This document shows positions 43,255-52,210 of a DNA stretch of 64,000 bases, piece by piece. A program made the position numbers and the translations under genes. The stretch is from CAYYFX01 sp046330135. GTDB lineage: Bacteria > ARS69. Position 1 is the stretch's first letter, and every line of letters starts with the position of its first letter. The notes under the pieces were generated by a model that was not told the DNA's origin, did no database searches, and saw nothing but the letters and a program-made list of their open reading frames with translations. The DNA lies in assembly GCA_046330135.1 (NCBI GenBank), contig JAXLTI010000008.1:186001-250000 (forward strand), given 5' to 3'.

Positions 43255-44765
43255 GGCGAGCCCACCGAGCGCGCCGCGCTCGCGAGCAGATCGCGGAGCG
43301 CGGGCGGGACGAAGAGCCCGAGCGCGAGCACGAGAACGCCGAGCGCCGCGACCGGCCAGACGGCGGACGCCGGCTCGCGCAGCGCACCCGGCGCGCCCGC
43401 TGCTCCCGCCGAACCCGCCATGCCCGCCATGCCCGCCGCAACCGGCGTCGGGCGACCGAGCGCCATCCGCAACATCGGCGTGGCCATGCCCACGAACACC
43501 GCGCCCAGCGCCGCGAGGTAGGCGATCGCCACGCCGATGCGTCCCTGGTCGAGCGCCGCGCGGAGAATCGTGAACTCGCTGAGGAACGGACCGAAGGGCG
43601 GCGACCCGGTGATCGCCAGGAACCCCGCGATCCACAGCACCCCCGATACGGGCAGCAGGCGCACGAGTCCGCGGACCTCCGTCGTCGACTTCGTCGAGGT
43701 CGCGGCGAGGATGTTGCCGGTGACGAGGAACAGCATCGCCTTCGTGAGGGAGTGGTTCACGGCGTGGAGGAGCGCGCCGAAGGTCCCGCCGCCACCGAGG
43801 CCGATCCCCAGCGCGAGGACGCCCATGTGCTCCACGCTCGAGTACGCGAGGAGCCGCTTGTAGTCCGTCTGCCCCACGATGAAGACCGCGGCCAGCGCCA
43901 TCGAGAGGAGTCCGAATCCCGTGAGGAGGCTCCTCGCGAAGGCGCCGAGTCCCGCGGCCTCGCAGACCGTGAGCACGCGCAGGATTCCGAGGGCCGCGCA
44001 GTTCAGGAGCGCTCCCGACATCAGGGCCGACACCACGGAGGGGGACTCGCTGTGGGCGTCGGGGAGCCACGTGTGCAGCGGGGCGAGACCCATCTTCGTG
44101 CCGTAGCCCACGAGGAGGAAGAGGAACGCGGCCTCGAGCCAGCGCGTCTGGAGGCGGCCCGCCTGCGCCACCAGCGCCTCCAACACGAGCGGAGCGCCTC
44201 CGGTGCCGCCGGACGCGGACACCGCCACGAGGAAGTTGCCGAGGAGCGCCAGCGCGATGCCCACCGAGCAGATCATGAGGTACTTCCAGGTGGCCTCGAG
44301 CGAGCGGTGGTGGCGATGGAAGTAGATGAGCGGGGCGCTCGCGAGCGTCGTGGCCTCGATCGCCACCCAGAGGAGCCCGAAGTGGTGGCTCAGCGCCACG
44401 AGGCTCATCGTGGCGAGGAAGAGCAGCAGACAGCCGGTGAAGATCGCTTCCGGCGTGTTCGAGAACAGGACGCCTTCCTCGAAGTCCTCGCGCGCGCCTT
44501 CGACTTCGCGCTTCAGGTAGCCGGCCGCCCAGGGCGCGGCCGCGAGGAAGAGCCCGCTCGTGATCGCGAGGAAGAGGAGCCCGAGGGGATCCACCGCGAT
44601 CCAGCCATGGAGCGTGGGCGGAGGCGGCGCGACCCAGAGCGCGGCGGTCGCGGCCGAGTGCGCCACGGCCGTCCCCACGAGCAGCGCGCGACGCGCGCGA
44701 TCGCTCCGCAGCAGGAATGCGAGGAGGCCCGCCAGCGCCGGCACGAGGAGAACCACGAAGATCAT
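43251..44765 (-). CDS. Ehr complex antiporter-like membrane subunit (HyfF-like)
   Basis: 504 aa, about 14 membrane helices, of the Mrp/NuoL/M/N family of ion-moving subunits. Typical features include WVAIEATTLASAPLIYF, the broken-helix region GTKMGLAPLHTWLPDAHSESPS with the conserved Lys, and NHSLTKAMLFLVTGN. A short Ala/Gly/Met-rich insertion (AAGMAGMAGSAGAAGAPG) lies near the C-terminus. ATG 44765 overlaps the HyfE-like stop (ATGA). It probably pumps H+ or Na+. Confidence 0.88.
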   Translation of the reverse strand: MIFVVLLVPALAGLLAFLLRSDRARRALLVGTAVAHSAATAALWVAPPPPTLHGWIAVDPLGLLFLAITSGLFLAAAPWAAGYLKREVEGAREDFEEGVLFSNTPEAIFTGCLLLFLATMSLVALSHHFGLLWVAIEATTLASAPLIYFHRHHRSLEATWKYLMICSVGIALALLGNFLVAVSASGGTGGAPLVLEALVAQAGRLQTRWLEAAFLFLLVGYGTKMGLAPLHTWLPDAHSESPSVVSALMSGALLNCAALGILRVLTVCEAAGLGAFARSLLTGFGLLSMALAAVFIVGQTDYKRLLAYSSVEHMGVLALGIGLGGGGTFGALLHAVNHSLTKAMLFLVTGNILAATSTKSTTEVRGLVRLLPVSGVLWIAGFLAITGSPPFGPFLSEFTILRAALDQGRIGVAIAYLAALGAVFVGMATPMLRMALGRPTPVAAGMAGMAGSAGAAGAPGALREPASAVWPVAALGVLVLALGLFVPPALRDLLASAARSVGSP

Positions 44766-45415
44766 CGCGTCCAATCCCTCAGGGCCGCCAGCCGATCCGT
44801 GTCCACGTGCTCGAACTCGCGGCTGATGTGGAACACCGTGATGCCCATCACGAAGACCGCGACGAATACGTCGAGGAGCACGCCCAGCTCCACGAGGAGC
44901 GGCGCCTCCTGCACGACCGCCACGCCGAACGTGTAGATCCCGTTCTCGAGGACGAGGTAGCCCACCACCTGGCTGAGCGCCGTCTTGCGGCTCACCATCA
45001 GGAAGAGCCCGGCGAGAATCGTGAAGAAGGCGGCCGGCAGCACGAGCGGCGGCACGCCGGAGCTGGGCAGCGGCAGCTGCGCGCTCACCCAGAGGGAGAG
45101 CCCCATCGCCACCACGCCCGCCACGACGGAGGCGTTGTAGCCCACGAAGGGATTCGGCTCGCGCCGCACGTTCGCCTCGCGGCGCGCCCGGAAGAGAAGC
45201 CAAGGGAAGAGGACCCCCTTGAGCGCCATGCTGCCCGCCGCGAGGAGCAGCGAGTGCATCAGCGGCCCGCCCGTGCGGCAGGCGAGCGGGAGTCCCGCGA
45301 GGATGATCCCCTGGAGCGACGCGGCGCGGATGGCCGTGCGGATGCGGCTCGAGCCCAAGAGCACGAGATTCGTCAGGATGATGAGCACGAGCGCGCTGTC
45401 GATCCAGACGGTCAC
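44762..45415 (-). CDS. Ehr complex membrane subunit (HyfE-like)
   Basis: 217 aa, about six helices. It matches HyfE, whose second half resembles NuoK/MrpC: SQVVGYLVLENGIYTFGV and LGVLLDVFVAVFVMGI hold the conserved membrane Glu/Asp residues used in ion transfer. GTG 45415 overlaps the HyfC-like stop, and its own stop overlaps the HyfF-like start. Only a long upstream shadow frame would give a longer protein. Confidence 0.85.
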   Translation of the reverse strand: MTVWIDSALVLIILTNLVLLGSSRIRTAIRAASLQGIILAGLPLACRTGGPLMHSLLLAAGSMALKGVLFPWLLFRARREANVRREPNPFVGYNASVVAGVVAMGLSLWVSAQLPLPSSGVPPLVLPAAFFTILAGLFLMVSRKTALSQVVGYLVLENGIYTFGVAVVQEAPLLVELGVLLDVFVAVFVMGITVFHISREFEHVDTDRLAALRDWTR

Positions 45416-46341
45416 GGCGTGACCCAGAGCACGAGGAAGAGCGCGAGCACGGAGAGCGAGGCCGCGCCGACGAGCAGCTGCGGCACCCACGAGAGCCGGA
45501 GCCGCGCCATCGAGGACTCCACGACACCGGTCACGACGGCCAGGCCGGCCATCCCGGCGCCGAACGCCGCCGCGTCGAGGAGCGGGATCCCGGAGCGCAA
45601 CGGAACGAGGAGGCTCACGACCAGCGCCCCCAGCACCCAGAGCTTCAGCGCCGATGCGTAGAGGATGAAGGCGAGATCCGGCCCGCCGTGGTCGAGCACC
45701 ATGACCTCGTGGATCATGGTGAGCTCGAGGTGCGTGGTGGGGTCGTCGACGGGGATGCGCGCGTTCTCGGCGAGGTAAACCACCACGAGCGTGGCCACGA
45801 CGAGGGCGAGGACCGGCCCCGCCGTGGCCCAGTGCGCGGACACCCCGGCCACCATCCCGCCGAGAGAGAGCTCCCCGGTCATGCGCGCCACCGCCAGGAG
45901 GGAAACGAGCAGCGCCGGCTCCGCGAGGGCCGAGACGAGGACCTCTCGGCTGGCGCCCATCCCTTCGAAGCTGGAGCCCGTGTCGAGCGCGGCCAGGACC
46001 GTGAGGAGCCGCGCGAGCCCGAGGAGGCCCGCGAAGAGCACCAGGTCGCCCGGAAAGGACACGAGCGACTTCTCGCCGGCGCACGGCACCAGCGCCGTCG
46101 CGAGCAGGAGCGCGGCGAGACCCACGATCGGCCCGGCACGGAAGACCCACGTGGTGGTACGGCTGTACACCGCGCCCTTGCGGAGCAGCTTCCCGAGATC
46201 CCGGTACGGCTGCAGGAGCGGCGCGCCGCGTCGCCCCGCGAAGAACGCCTTCGTTCGCGTGATGATTCCGAGAAGCAACGGAGCCAGCACCAGCGCCAGC
46301 ACCAGGCGGACGACGGGCGCGAGGAGAGCCGTCGGCGCCAT
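45412..46341 (-). CDS. Ehr complex membrane subunit (HyfC/NuoH-like)
   Basis: 309 aa, eight helices. It belongs to the NuoH/HycD/HyfC family that joins the hydrophilic arm to the membrane arm: RRGAPLLQPYRDLGKLL (first cytosolic loop), FEGMGASREVLVSALAEPAL, and ENARIPVDDPTTHLELTMIHE with the conserved acidic loop. ATG 46341 follows the HyfB-like stop by 2 nt, with GAGG just upstream inside that gene's end. Confidence 0.9.
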   Translation of the reverse strand: MAPTALLAPVVRLVLALVLAPLLLGIITRTKAFFAGRRGAPLLQPYRDLGKLLRKGAVYSRTTTWVFRAGPIVGLAALLLATALVPCAGEKSLVSFPGDLVLFAGLLGLARLLTVLAALDTGSSFEGMGASREVLVSALAEPALLVSLLAVARMTGELSLGGMVAGVSAHWATAGPVLALVVATLVVVYLAENARIPVDDPTTHLELTMIHEVMVLDHGGPDLAFILYASALKLWVLGALVVSLLVPLRSGIPLLDAAAFGAGMAGLAVVTGVVESSMARLRLSWVPQLLVGAASLSVLALFLVLWVTP

Positions 46342-46343
46342 GG

Positions 46344-48329
46344 CTACCTCAGCTTCCATACCAGCAAGACGAGCAGCGTGAGCGCGATGTAGAGCATGTA
46401 CAGGTTGAGGCGTCCGTGCTGGATCCAGCGAAGCTTCGAAAGGGCGACCCCGAGCCAGCGGAACGCCGGAGCGAAAGCGTAGGCGGAGACTGCGTCGGGC
46501 GTCTCCGTCGCGAGAGACGCGCGCGCCGGGAAGAGACCGGCCGGCGCCACGACCTGCTTGCGGGTCCGCAGCGCCACGTCGAAGAGGCGGCCCACCGGCT
46601 CCGTGAACGACGACGCGGTGTACTGCATGCGCGCGCTCGGCGCCGCGAATCCGCAGTCCCAGGTCACGGCCGCGCCGACCTCGCGCTTCCGGAGGAGCAG
46701 CCCTCGGAGCGCCACGAGAACGACCGCGAGAGCGGCGAGCGCGCCCATCGCGACCAGCGTGCCGTGCAGCGCCCGGCGCGCGATGGCGAGTCCGTCCGGG
46801 AGCGAGTCGGCGGCGAATCCGCCGACTTGGCTCACCACCGGCGCGAGCGCGGTCACGAGGAGAGGCGACGCGAGCGCCGCCGCGAAGCATGCCGCTGCGA
46901 GCACGACGACCGGAGCGCTCATCGCGGCACCGACCTCCAGCGCGTCGCCCGCCGCCTTCGAGCGCGGCTCCCCGAGGAGCGCGATCCCCGCCGCCTTCGC
47001 GAAGCCCACCGCCGCGAGCCCGGCGGTCAGCGCGAGGCCGGCGGCCACGGCGAGCGCGCGCAGGCTGCCGGGCATCGGCAGCATCGTCCCGCCGCGCAGC
47101 GACCCCAGGAAGATGAGCAGCTCGCTCACGAAGCCGTTCAGCGGCGGAAGGCCGCAGATCGCCACCGCGCCCACGAGGAACGCCGTGCCGGTCCGAGGCA
47201 TTCGCTTCAGCAGGCCGCCGAGTCGATCGAGCGAGCGTGTCCCGGCGGCGCGCACGATCGAGCCCGCGCCGAGGAAGAGAAGGCTCTTCATGAGCGCGTG
47301 GTTCGCCACGTGGAGGAGCGCGCCCGCGAAGCCGAGCACCGCCACCGCCGGCGCTCCGGCGGCGCGCCCGAGGAAGCCCACCCCGAGGCCGAGGCACACG
47401 ATGCCCATGTTCTCGATGCTCGAGTACGCGAGAAGGCGCTTGAGGTCCTGCTGCGCGAGCGCGAACAGCGCTCCCAGGACGGCGGAGAAGAGGCCGACGC
47501 TCGCGAGGGTCCAGGCCATCGCCGCGCCGGGCGGCCCGAGGACGACGAACATGCGGAGGAGACCGTAGATCCCCAGCTTGATCATCGCGCCGGACATGAG
47601 CGCGGACACGTGGCTCGGCGCCGCCGGATGCGCTTCGGGCAACCAGACGTGGAACGGCACGAGACCCGCCTTCGTGCCGAACCCGACGAGCCCGAGCACG
47701 AAGAGAACGCCCAGGAGCGCCGGCGAGCGAGACGCGACCTGGAGACGGTCGAAGTCCAGCGAGCCCGCGTCGCGGCCGGCGAGCGCGAAGAACGCCAGCA
47801 GGAACGCCGTGCCGAGATGCGTGGCCACGAGGTAGGTCCAGCCCGCCTGCATCACGCCATCCTCCTCGTCCTCGTAGACCACGAGGAAGAACGAGGCGAG
47901 CGCCATCACTTCCCACGCGACGAGGAAGAGGACGCCGTTCCGCGCCGTGACCACGAGCAGCATGCTGGCCACGAGGAGGCCGAAGAAGAACCACGGCGGC
48001 CCGAGCGATCGTGCGTGGTGACCGCTCCCCAGATAGCCGGCGCCGTAGACGGCCGCGAGCGCGGCCACCACGAGGACGACGAGGACGAAGAAGGCGGAGA
48101 GCGCGTCGAGCTCGACGAAGAAGGACCCGTACGGCACGTCCCACGCGGCGTGCAGGGAGATCGGTGCGCCTCCGCCGAGGACCGCCAGCGCCGCCGGCAG
48201 ACCGAGCGCACAGGCGGCGAGCACTCCGCCCACGGCGAGGCCGGTGGAGATGCGCGGGGAGCGACCCGCGAAGAGGGCGAGGAGGCCGCCGAGGAGAGGC
48301 GCCGCCATCGCGGCGAGCAGGAAGGTCAC
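46344..48329 (-). CDS. Ehr complex antiporter-like membrane subunit (HyfB/HycC-like)
   Basis: 661 aa, about 16 helices, the longer NuoL-type subunit. WEVMALASFFLVVYEDEE, GTKAGLVPFHVWLPEAHPAAPSHVSALMSG and NHALMKSLLFLGAG carry the ion-channel residues. The C-terminal ~130 residues include a soluble loop (DCGFAAPSARMQYTASSF) as in HycC/HyfB. GTG 48329 overlaps the regulator's stop (GTGA). With the HyfF-like gene there are two antiporter-like subunits; a HyfD-like third one is missing. Confidence 0.9.
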   Translation of the reverse strand: MTFLLAAMAAPLLGGLLALFAGRSPRISTGLAVGGVLAACALGLPAALAVLGGGAPISLHAAWDVPYGSFFVELDALSAFFVLVVLVVAALAAVYGAGYLGSGHHARSLGPPWFFFGLLVASMLLVVTARNGVLFLVAWEVMALASFFLVVYEDEEDGVMQAGWTYLVATHLGTAFLLAFFALAGRDAGSLDFDRLQVASRSPALLGVLFVLGLVGFGTKAGLVPFHVWLPEAHPAAPSHVSALMSGAMIKLGIYGLLRMFVVLGPPGAAMAWTLASVGLFSAVLGALFALAQQDLKRLLAYSSIENMGIVCLGLGVGFLGRAAGAPAVAVLGFAGALLHVANHALMKSLLFLGAGSIVRAAGTRSLDRLGGLLKRMPRTGTAFLVGAVAICGLPPLNGFVSELLIFLGSLRGGTMLPMPGSLRALAVAAGLALTAGLAAVGFAKAAGIALLGEPRSKAAGDALEVGAAMSAPVVVLAAACFAAALASPLLVTALAPVVSQVGGFAADSLPDGLAIARRALHGTLVAMGALAALAVVLVALRGLLLRKREVGAAVTWDCGFAAPSARMQYTASSFTEPVGRLFDVALRTRKQVVAPAGLFPARASLATETPDAVSAYAFAPAFRWLGVALSKLRWIQHGRLNLYMLYIALTLLVLLVWKLR

Positions 48330-49030
48330 GCCCCGCTCGGTTCCGCGCCGTCCGACGCCCGCCGGGCCAGCTCGCTCTCCGCCCGCCGCGCCTCCGCCAC
48401 GACTTCGCCCTCGCTTCCCCGCCGCCGAACGACGTCCCGGAAGGCGGGATCGCGCAGCGCGAACGCGATCCGCGAGAGGAGGTGGAGATGGGCGCGGACC
48501 GTGGGGCTCACCACGGCGAACAGGGTATGGACGGGCCGGCCGTCCAGCGCGCCGAAGTCCACCGGCGTCTCGAGGAAGCCGAGCGTGACCATCGGCTGCT
48601 CGACGTGCAGGACGATCGGATTGCGAACGTGAGGAATGGCGACGCCGTCCCCGATGGCGGTGGATTGCATGGCCTCGCGCGCCAGGAGCACGTGCAACAG
48701 GAAGGCCCGATCCACGTCCGGCGGAAGACGCATCCGCTCGACGAGGGCGCGCAGCGCGGACTCCCGGTCCGCTCCGGAGAGCCCGTGGTGGACGCCGCCC
48801 GCCGCAAGCGCGTCGGCGAGGCTCGGCGTGTCCGCCGCATGCGGCTCGGCGAAGAGATCGCCCGCCACCGCATGCCCGTGGGCGGTGGCCCACTCGAGAA
48901 GCTCCGCGCGGCTGAAGCGGACCTCGTCGCTCACGCGGTGGGCCGGCATTCCGTCGTGGCGGATCCAGCCGCGGACCGTCTTCTCGGAAACGCCCAGCAA
49001 TTTCGCAGCGTCTCGCAGGGCGAGCTCCAC
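48326..49030 (-). CDS. excisionase-type HTH fused to PTS EIIA (fructose/mannitol type)
   Basis: 234 aa. The N-terminus is a MerR/excisionase-type HTH (LRDAAKLLGVSEKTVRGWI, MPAHRVSDEVRFSRAELLEW). Residues about 75-225 form a type-2 EIIA domain with the phosphorylatable His134 in GDGVAIPHVR. No EIIB, EIIC, HPr or EI gene is present, so the domain is likely regulatory. It is the first gene of the Ehr operon and overlaps the HyfB-like start. GTG 49030 has AAGGGA upstream. The frame remains open to 49183, but that part overlaps malQ and looks non-coding. Confidence 0.82.
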   Translation of the reverse strand: MELALRDAAKLLGVSEKTVRGWIRHDGMPAHRVSDEVRFSRAELLEWATAHGHAVAGDLFAEPHAADTPSLADALAAGGVHHGLSGADRESALRALVERMRLPPDVDRAFLLHVLLAREAMQSTAIGDGVAIPHVRNPIVLHVEQPMVTLGFLETPVDFGALDGRPVHTLFAVVSPTVRAHLHLLSRIAFALRDPAFRDVVRRRGSEGEVVAEARRAESELARRASDGAEPSGA

Positions 49031-49074
49031 GATCCATCCCTTGGCACGGAGGAAGGGCGAAGCAGCGGCGCCGC

Positions 49075-49103
49075 ACTTTACCCGGGCCGGTCCGCCCTGT
49101 CGA
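49075..49103 (-). promoter_or_regulatory. promoter of the Ehr operon
   Basis: TCGACA (49103-49098), 17-bp spacer, TAAAGT (49080-49075), five of six bases matching the -35 consensus. Transcription would start near 49068, about 38 nt before GTG 49030. It faces away from the malQ promoter within 98 bp. Confidence 0.5.
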
Positions 49104-49113
49104 CGCTTCGTGC

Positions 49114-49119
49114 TAGACT
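49114..49119 (+). promoter_or_regulatory. -10 element of probable leaderless malQ promoter
   Basis: TGC-TAGACT ends 10 nt before ATG 49129, with no ribosome site between. Identical to the arrangement at 30846. Confidence 0.45.
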
Positions 49120-49128
49120 GCCGCGTCG

Positions 49129-50733
49129 ATGTCAGCCGAAACCGAGACCTCGGCCGCCTCGCCTCGCGCAAGCGCGGCCGCATCCACGCCCGGCGCCTCC
49201 GCGGCGCCGCTCTCGCGCCGGCGCGCGGGCGTTCTCCTCCACCCGACGTCCCTCGCGGGCCCGCCGGGCATCGGCGATCTCGGTCCGGCCGCCCACCACT
49301 TCCTCGATCGGCTGCGCGCGTCCGAGCAGCGGCTGTGGCAGGTACTCCCGCTCGGTCCCACGGGCTACGGCGACTCGCCGTACCAGTCGCCCTCCGCGTT
49401 CGCCGGCAATCCGCTGCTGGTCTCGCCCGAGCGTGTCGTGGAGGACGGTCTCGTCGACGCGGAAGCGGTACGCCGCATCCCGGCCGCCGCCGCCGGCCGC
49501 GTCGACTTCGGCGCCGTGATCCCCGCGAAGCGAGCGCTCCTCGCCGCCGCCCACGACGCGCTCCGCGCCGGCCGCGGCACCCCCGACGTCCGCACCGGCT
49601 TCGACGAGTTCCGCGAGCGCGCGAAGGGTTGGCTGGACGACTACGCGCTCTTCGCCGCGATCCACGACGAGCGCAACGAGTCCTGGACGGCGTGGCCCGA
49701 GGAGCTGCGCGACCGCGAGCCCGCCGCGCTCGCGCGGGAGCGAGCGCGGCTGGGCGACGAGATCCAGCGGATCGCGTTCGCGCAGTGCCTCTTCTTCCGG
49801 CAGTGGGAAGCGCTCCGACGCCGGGCGGCGGAGCTGGACATCGCTCTCTTCGGCGATCTGCCGATCTTCGCCGCGCACGACTCCGTGGACGTGTGGACGA
49901 ACCGTCACCTCTTCGACCTCGACGCGCAGGGTCGTCCGTTGCACCTCTCCGGCGCGCCGCCGGACCAGTTCACCGACGACGGGCAGCTCTGGGGGAATCC
50001 GCTCTACCGCTGGGACGTGCTGCGCGAGCGCGGCTTCGACTGGTGGATCGAGCGCATGCGCGCCACGCTGCGCCTCTTCGATCTCATCCGCGTGGATCAC
50101 TTCCGCGGGCTGGCCGCGAATTGGGCCGTGCCCGCCGGGGAGACGACGGCGAAGAACGGGAAGTGGGAGCCGGTGCCGGGTCGCGAGCTCTTCGCGGCGC
50201 TCGCCGCCGCGTTCGGAACGCTGCCCGTGGTGGCGGAGGATCTCGGCGACATCACGCCCGACGTGGTGGCCATGCGCAAGGACCTCGGCTTCCCGGGAAT
50301 GAAGGTGCTGCTCTTCGGCTTCTCCGGCGATCCGCGGACGAACGAGTACGCGCCGTTCGCCCACGAGAGGAACTTCGTGGTCTACACGGGCACGCACGAC
50401 AACGAGACCGTGCAGGGCTGGTTCCGCGAGGGGATCTGGGCGCTCGAGCGGCCGCGCGAGGAAGCGGAGGACGAGCAGCGTCGCGTGCTCGCGATCACCG
50501 GCGGCGACGAGACCACCGTCCACTGGGACTTCGTCCGGCTGGCGATGAACTCCCCGGCGGAGATCGCGATCGTGCCGGTCCAGGATCTCCTCGGCCTCGG
50601 GAACGAGGCGCGCATGAACGTTCCCGGCCGCGAGAGCGGGAACTGGTCGTGGCGCATGCGCGACTGGGACTGGACGGACGATCTGGGAGTTCGCCTCGCC
50701 GAGCTCACCCGAGCGACCGGCCGGGCGCGCTGA
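49129..50733 (+). CDS. malQ: 4-alpha-glucanotransferase (GH77)
   Basis: 534 aa amylomaltase/disproportionating enzyme: moves alpha-1,4-glucan pieces between maltooligosaccharides in the cytoplasm. It shows GVLLHPTSLAGPPGIGDLG, LPLGPTGYGDSPYQSPS split by the usual spacing, and the GH77 triad Asp323 (RVDHFRG), Glu370 (VAEDLG) and Asp424 (THDNET). The first ~30 residues are an Ala/Ser-rich extension of no known role, so translation may begin later, but no better start is seen. Single gene, divergent from the Ehr operon. Confidence 0.93.
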   Translation: MSAETETSAASPRASAAASTPGASAAPLSRRRAGVLLHPTSLAGPPGIGDLGPAAHHFLDRLRASEQRLWQVLPLGPTGYGDSPYQSPSAFAGNPLLVSPERVVEDGLVDAEAVRRIPAAAAGRVDFGAVIPAKRALLAAAHDALRAGRGTPDVRTGFDEFRERAKGWLDDYALFAAIHDERNESWTAWPEELRDREPAALARERARLGDEIQRIAFAQCLFFRQWEALRRRAAELDIALFGDLPIFAAHDSVDVWTNRHLFDLDAQGRPLHLSGAPPDQFTDDGQLWGNPLYRWDVLRERGFDWWIERMRATLRLFDLIRVDHFRGLAANWAVPAGETTAKNGKWEPVPGRELFAALAAAFGTLPVVAEDLGDITPDVVAMRKDLGFPGMKVLLFGFSGDPRTNEYAPFAHERNFVVYTGTHDNETVQGWFREGIWALERPREEAEDEQRRVLAITGGDETTVHWDFVRLAMNSPAEIAIVPVQDLLGLGNEARMNVPGRESGNWSWRMRDWDWTDDLGVRLAELTRATGRAR

Positions 50734-50818
50734 CTCCCGCCCCGCGGCGGCCGAGTCCGGAACTGGACCGCCACGCCACGCGCGGCCGTGGGTCGGTGGC
50801 CCGTTCCCGCCTGGTTCC

Positions 50819-50848
50819 TTGAATTAGCTGATCGCGCGGTCCTATAAT
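50819..50848 (+). promoter_or_regulatory. near-consensus promoter of the choice-of-anchor-L gene
   Basis: TTGAAT (50819-50824), 18-bp spacer, perfect TATAAT (50843-50848). The leader is about 130 nt and begins with a CCC-TTCG-GGG tetraloop hairpin that may stabilise the RNA. Confidence 0.6.
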
Positions 50849-50984
50849 CTCTCGCCCTTCGGGGAACGACCGACGTGATCGCGCCGGTGGGGCCCTCCCG
50901 AGCGCTGGAGTCCCGTCGCCGGCGAGCGAGGATCTCCCTCGCCCCCCAAGTACGTGACGCCCGACGGCGCTCAGGAGGTTCGTC

Positions 50985-52037
50985 GTGGCCTGCTCTCGTG
51001 ACGCTCGCGTCCTCTCCGCCCTGACGCTCCTCGGCCTGGGCTTCGCCGTGGCGGCCTCCGCCGCCGAGCGACCGCACCCGGGTCCGGGAAGAAACAACTC
51101 CGTTCCGCATTCCCCCGCCACGCAGGTCGTGGTGCAGGAAGCCACGCTCGATCAGCTTCTCCAGTGCTTGATCGGGCCCGGCGTCCAGGTGTCCAACGCC
51201 GTGCTCACCGCCGCGCCCGGCGCCGCCGGCCTCTTCACGGGAGGCGGCCCCATCATCGGCATCGACCAGGGTCTCCTTCTGAGCAGCGGCAACATCGTGA
51301 CGCTCGTCGGCCCGAACCTGCTGGACGACACCTCCTACGACAACGCCTTTCCGGGCGATCCCGATCTGGACGCCTTGATCCCGGGGTACACCACGTTCGA
51401 CGCCACGATCCTGGAGTTCGACTTCTCGTGCGTCGACCCCACGGTGGTCTCCTTCCAGTACGTCTTCGGATCGGAGGAGTACAACGAGTGGGTCGGCTCG
51501 CAGTACAACGACGTCTTCGGGTTCTTCCTGAACGGAGTCAACATCGCGACCGTGCCCGCGATCTGCAGCAACGCCGGGATCCCCGTCGCCATCAACAACG
51601 TGGACTGCGAGAATCCGTACAACCCGCCGGCCGGTCCGAACTGCGGCTGCTACCGGAACAACGATCTGACCGACGGCGGCGGCGCCATCAACACCGAATT
51701 GGACGGCCTCACCCAGGTGTTCTACGCCACCGCGAAGATCCAGCCGGGCACGAATCACCTGAAGCTCGCCATCGCCGACGCCGGCGATCACGTGCTCGAC
51801 TCCGACGTGATGCTCCACTGTCAGAGCTTCACCTGCGCGGCGCCGCCGGCGACGGGGGCGTGCTGCTTCGGACCCCTGTCGGACGATTGCCTGCTCCTCG
51901 GGCAGCAGCAGTGCATCAAGGAGGGCGGCGTCTACTTGGGTGACGGCGTGACGTGCTCTCCCAGCCCGTGCTCTCCGGTCGGGGCGGCGGAGTCGTCCCT
52001 GATGAACTGGGGGCGGCTCAAGAGCGTGTACCGGTAG
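50985..52037 (+). CDS. secreted choice-of-anchor-L domain protein with short C-terminal tag
   Basis: 350 aa. A signal peptide ends AVAASA. The domain that follows has the choice-of-anchor-L pattern: LLQCLIGPGVQVSNAVL, GIDQGLLLSSGNI, FEFDFSC-like and FQYVFGSEEYNEWVGSQYND split over the fold. A Cys-rich block (GACCFGPLSDDC, QCIKEGG, TCSPSPC) comes next, and the last residues are NWGRLKSVYR, almost the same as in the beta-helix protein at 7230. GTG 50985 is fixed by AGGAGG 6 nt upstream. Strong promoter. A surface role is likely; the function is unknown. Confidence 0.85.
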   Translation: MACSRDARVLSALTLLGLGFAVAASAAERPHPGPGRNNSVPHSPATQVVVQEATLDQLLQCLIGPGVQVSNAVLTAAPGAAGLFTGGGPIIGIDQGLLLSSGNIVTLVGPNLLDDTSYDNAFPGDPDLDALIPGYTTFDATILEFDFSCVDPTVVSFQYVFGSEEYNEWVGSQYNDVFGFFLNGVNIATVPAICSNAGIPVAINNVDCENPYNPPAGPNCGCYRNNDLTDGGGAINTELDGLTQVFYATAKIQPGTNHLKLAIADAGDHVLDSDVMLHCQSFTCAAPPATGACCFGPLSDDCLLLGQQQCIKEGGVYLGDGVTCSPSPCSPVGAAESSLMNWGRLKSVYR

Positions 52038-52210
52038 GTCACGGGCGCCCCGGAGGGCGAGCGACCCCGCGGAGGGAACGCCGGTCGTCGGTCATGGCCA
52101 CGAACCGTGGCGCGAGCGCCATTGCGCCGCTCGCCCTCGCCCGCGTATCGTGCGCGACGTTCGTGCGCGTCCCGTGGGGCGCGCCTCCGACCCCCCTTCG
52201 GAGCCACGTC

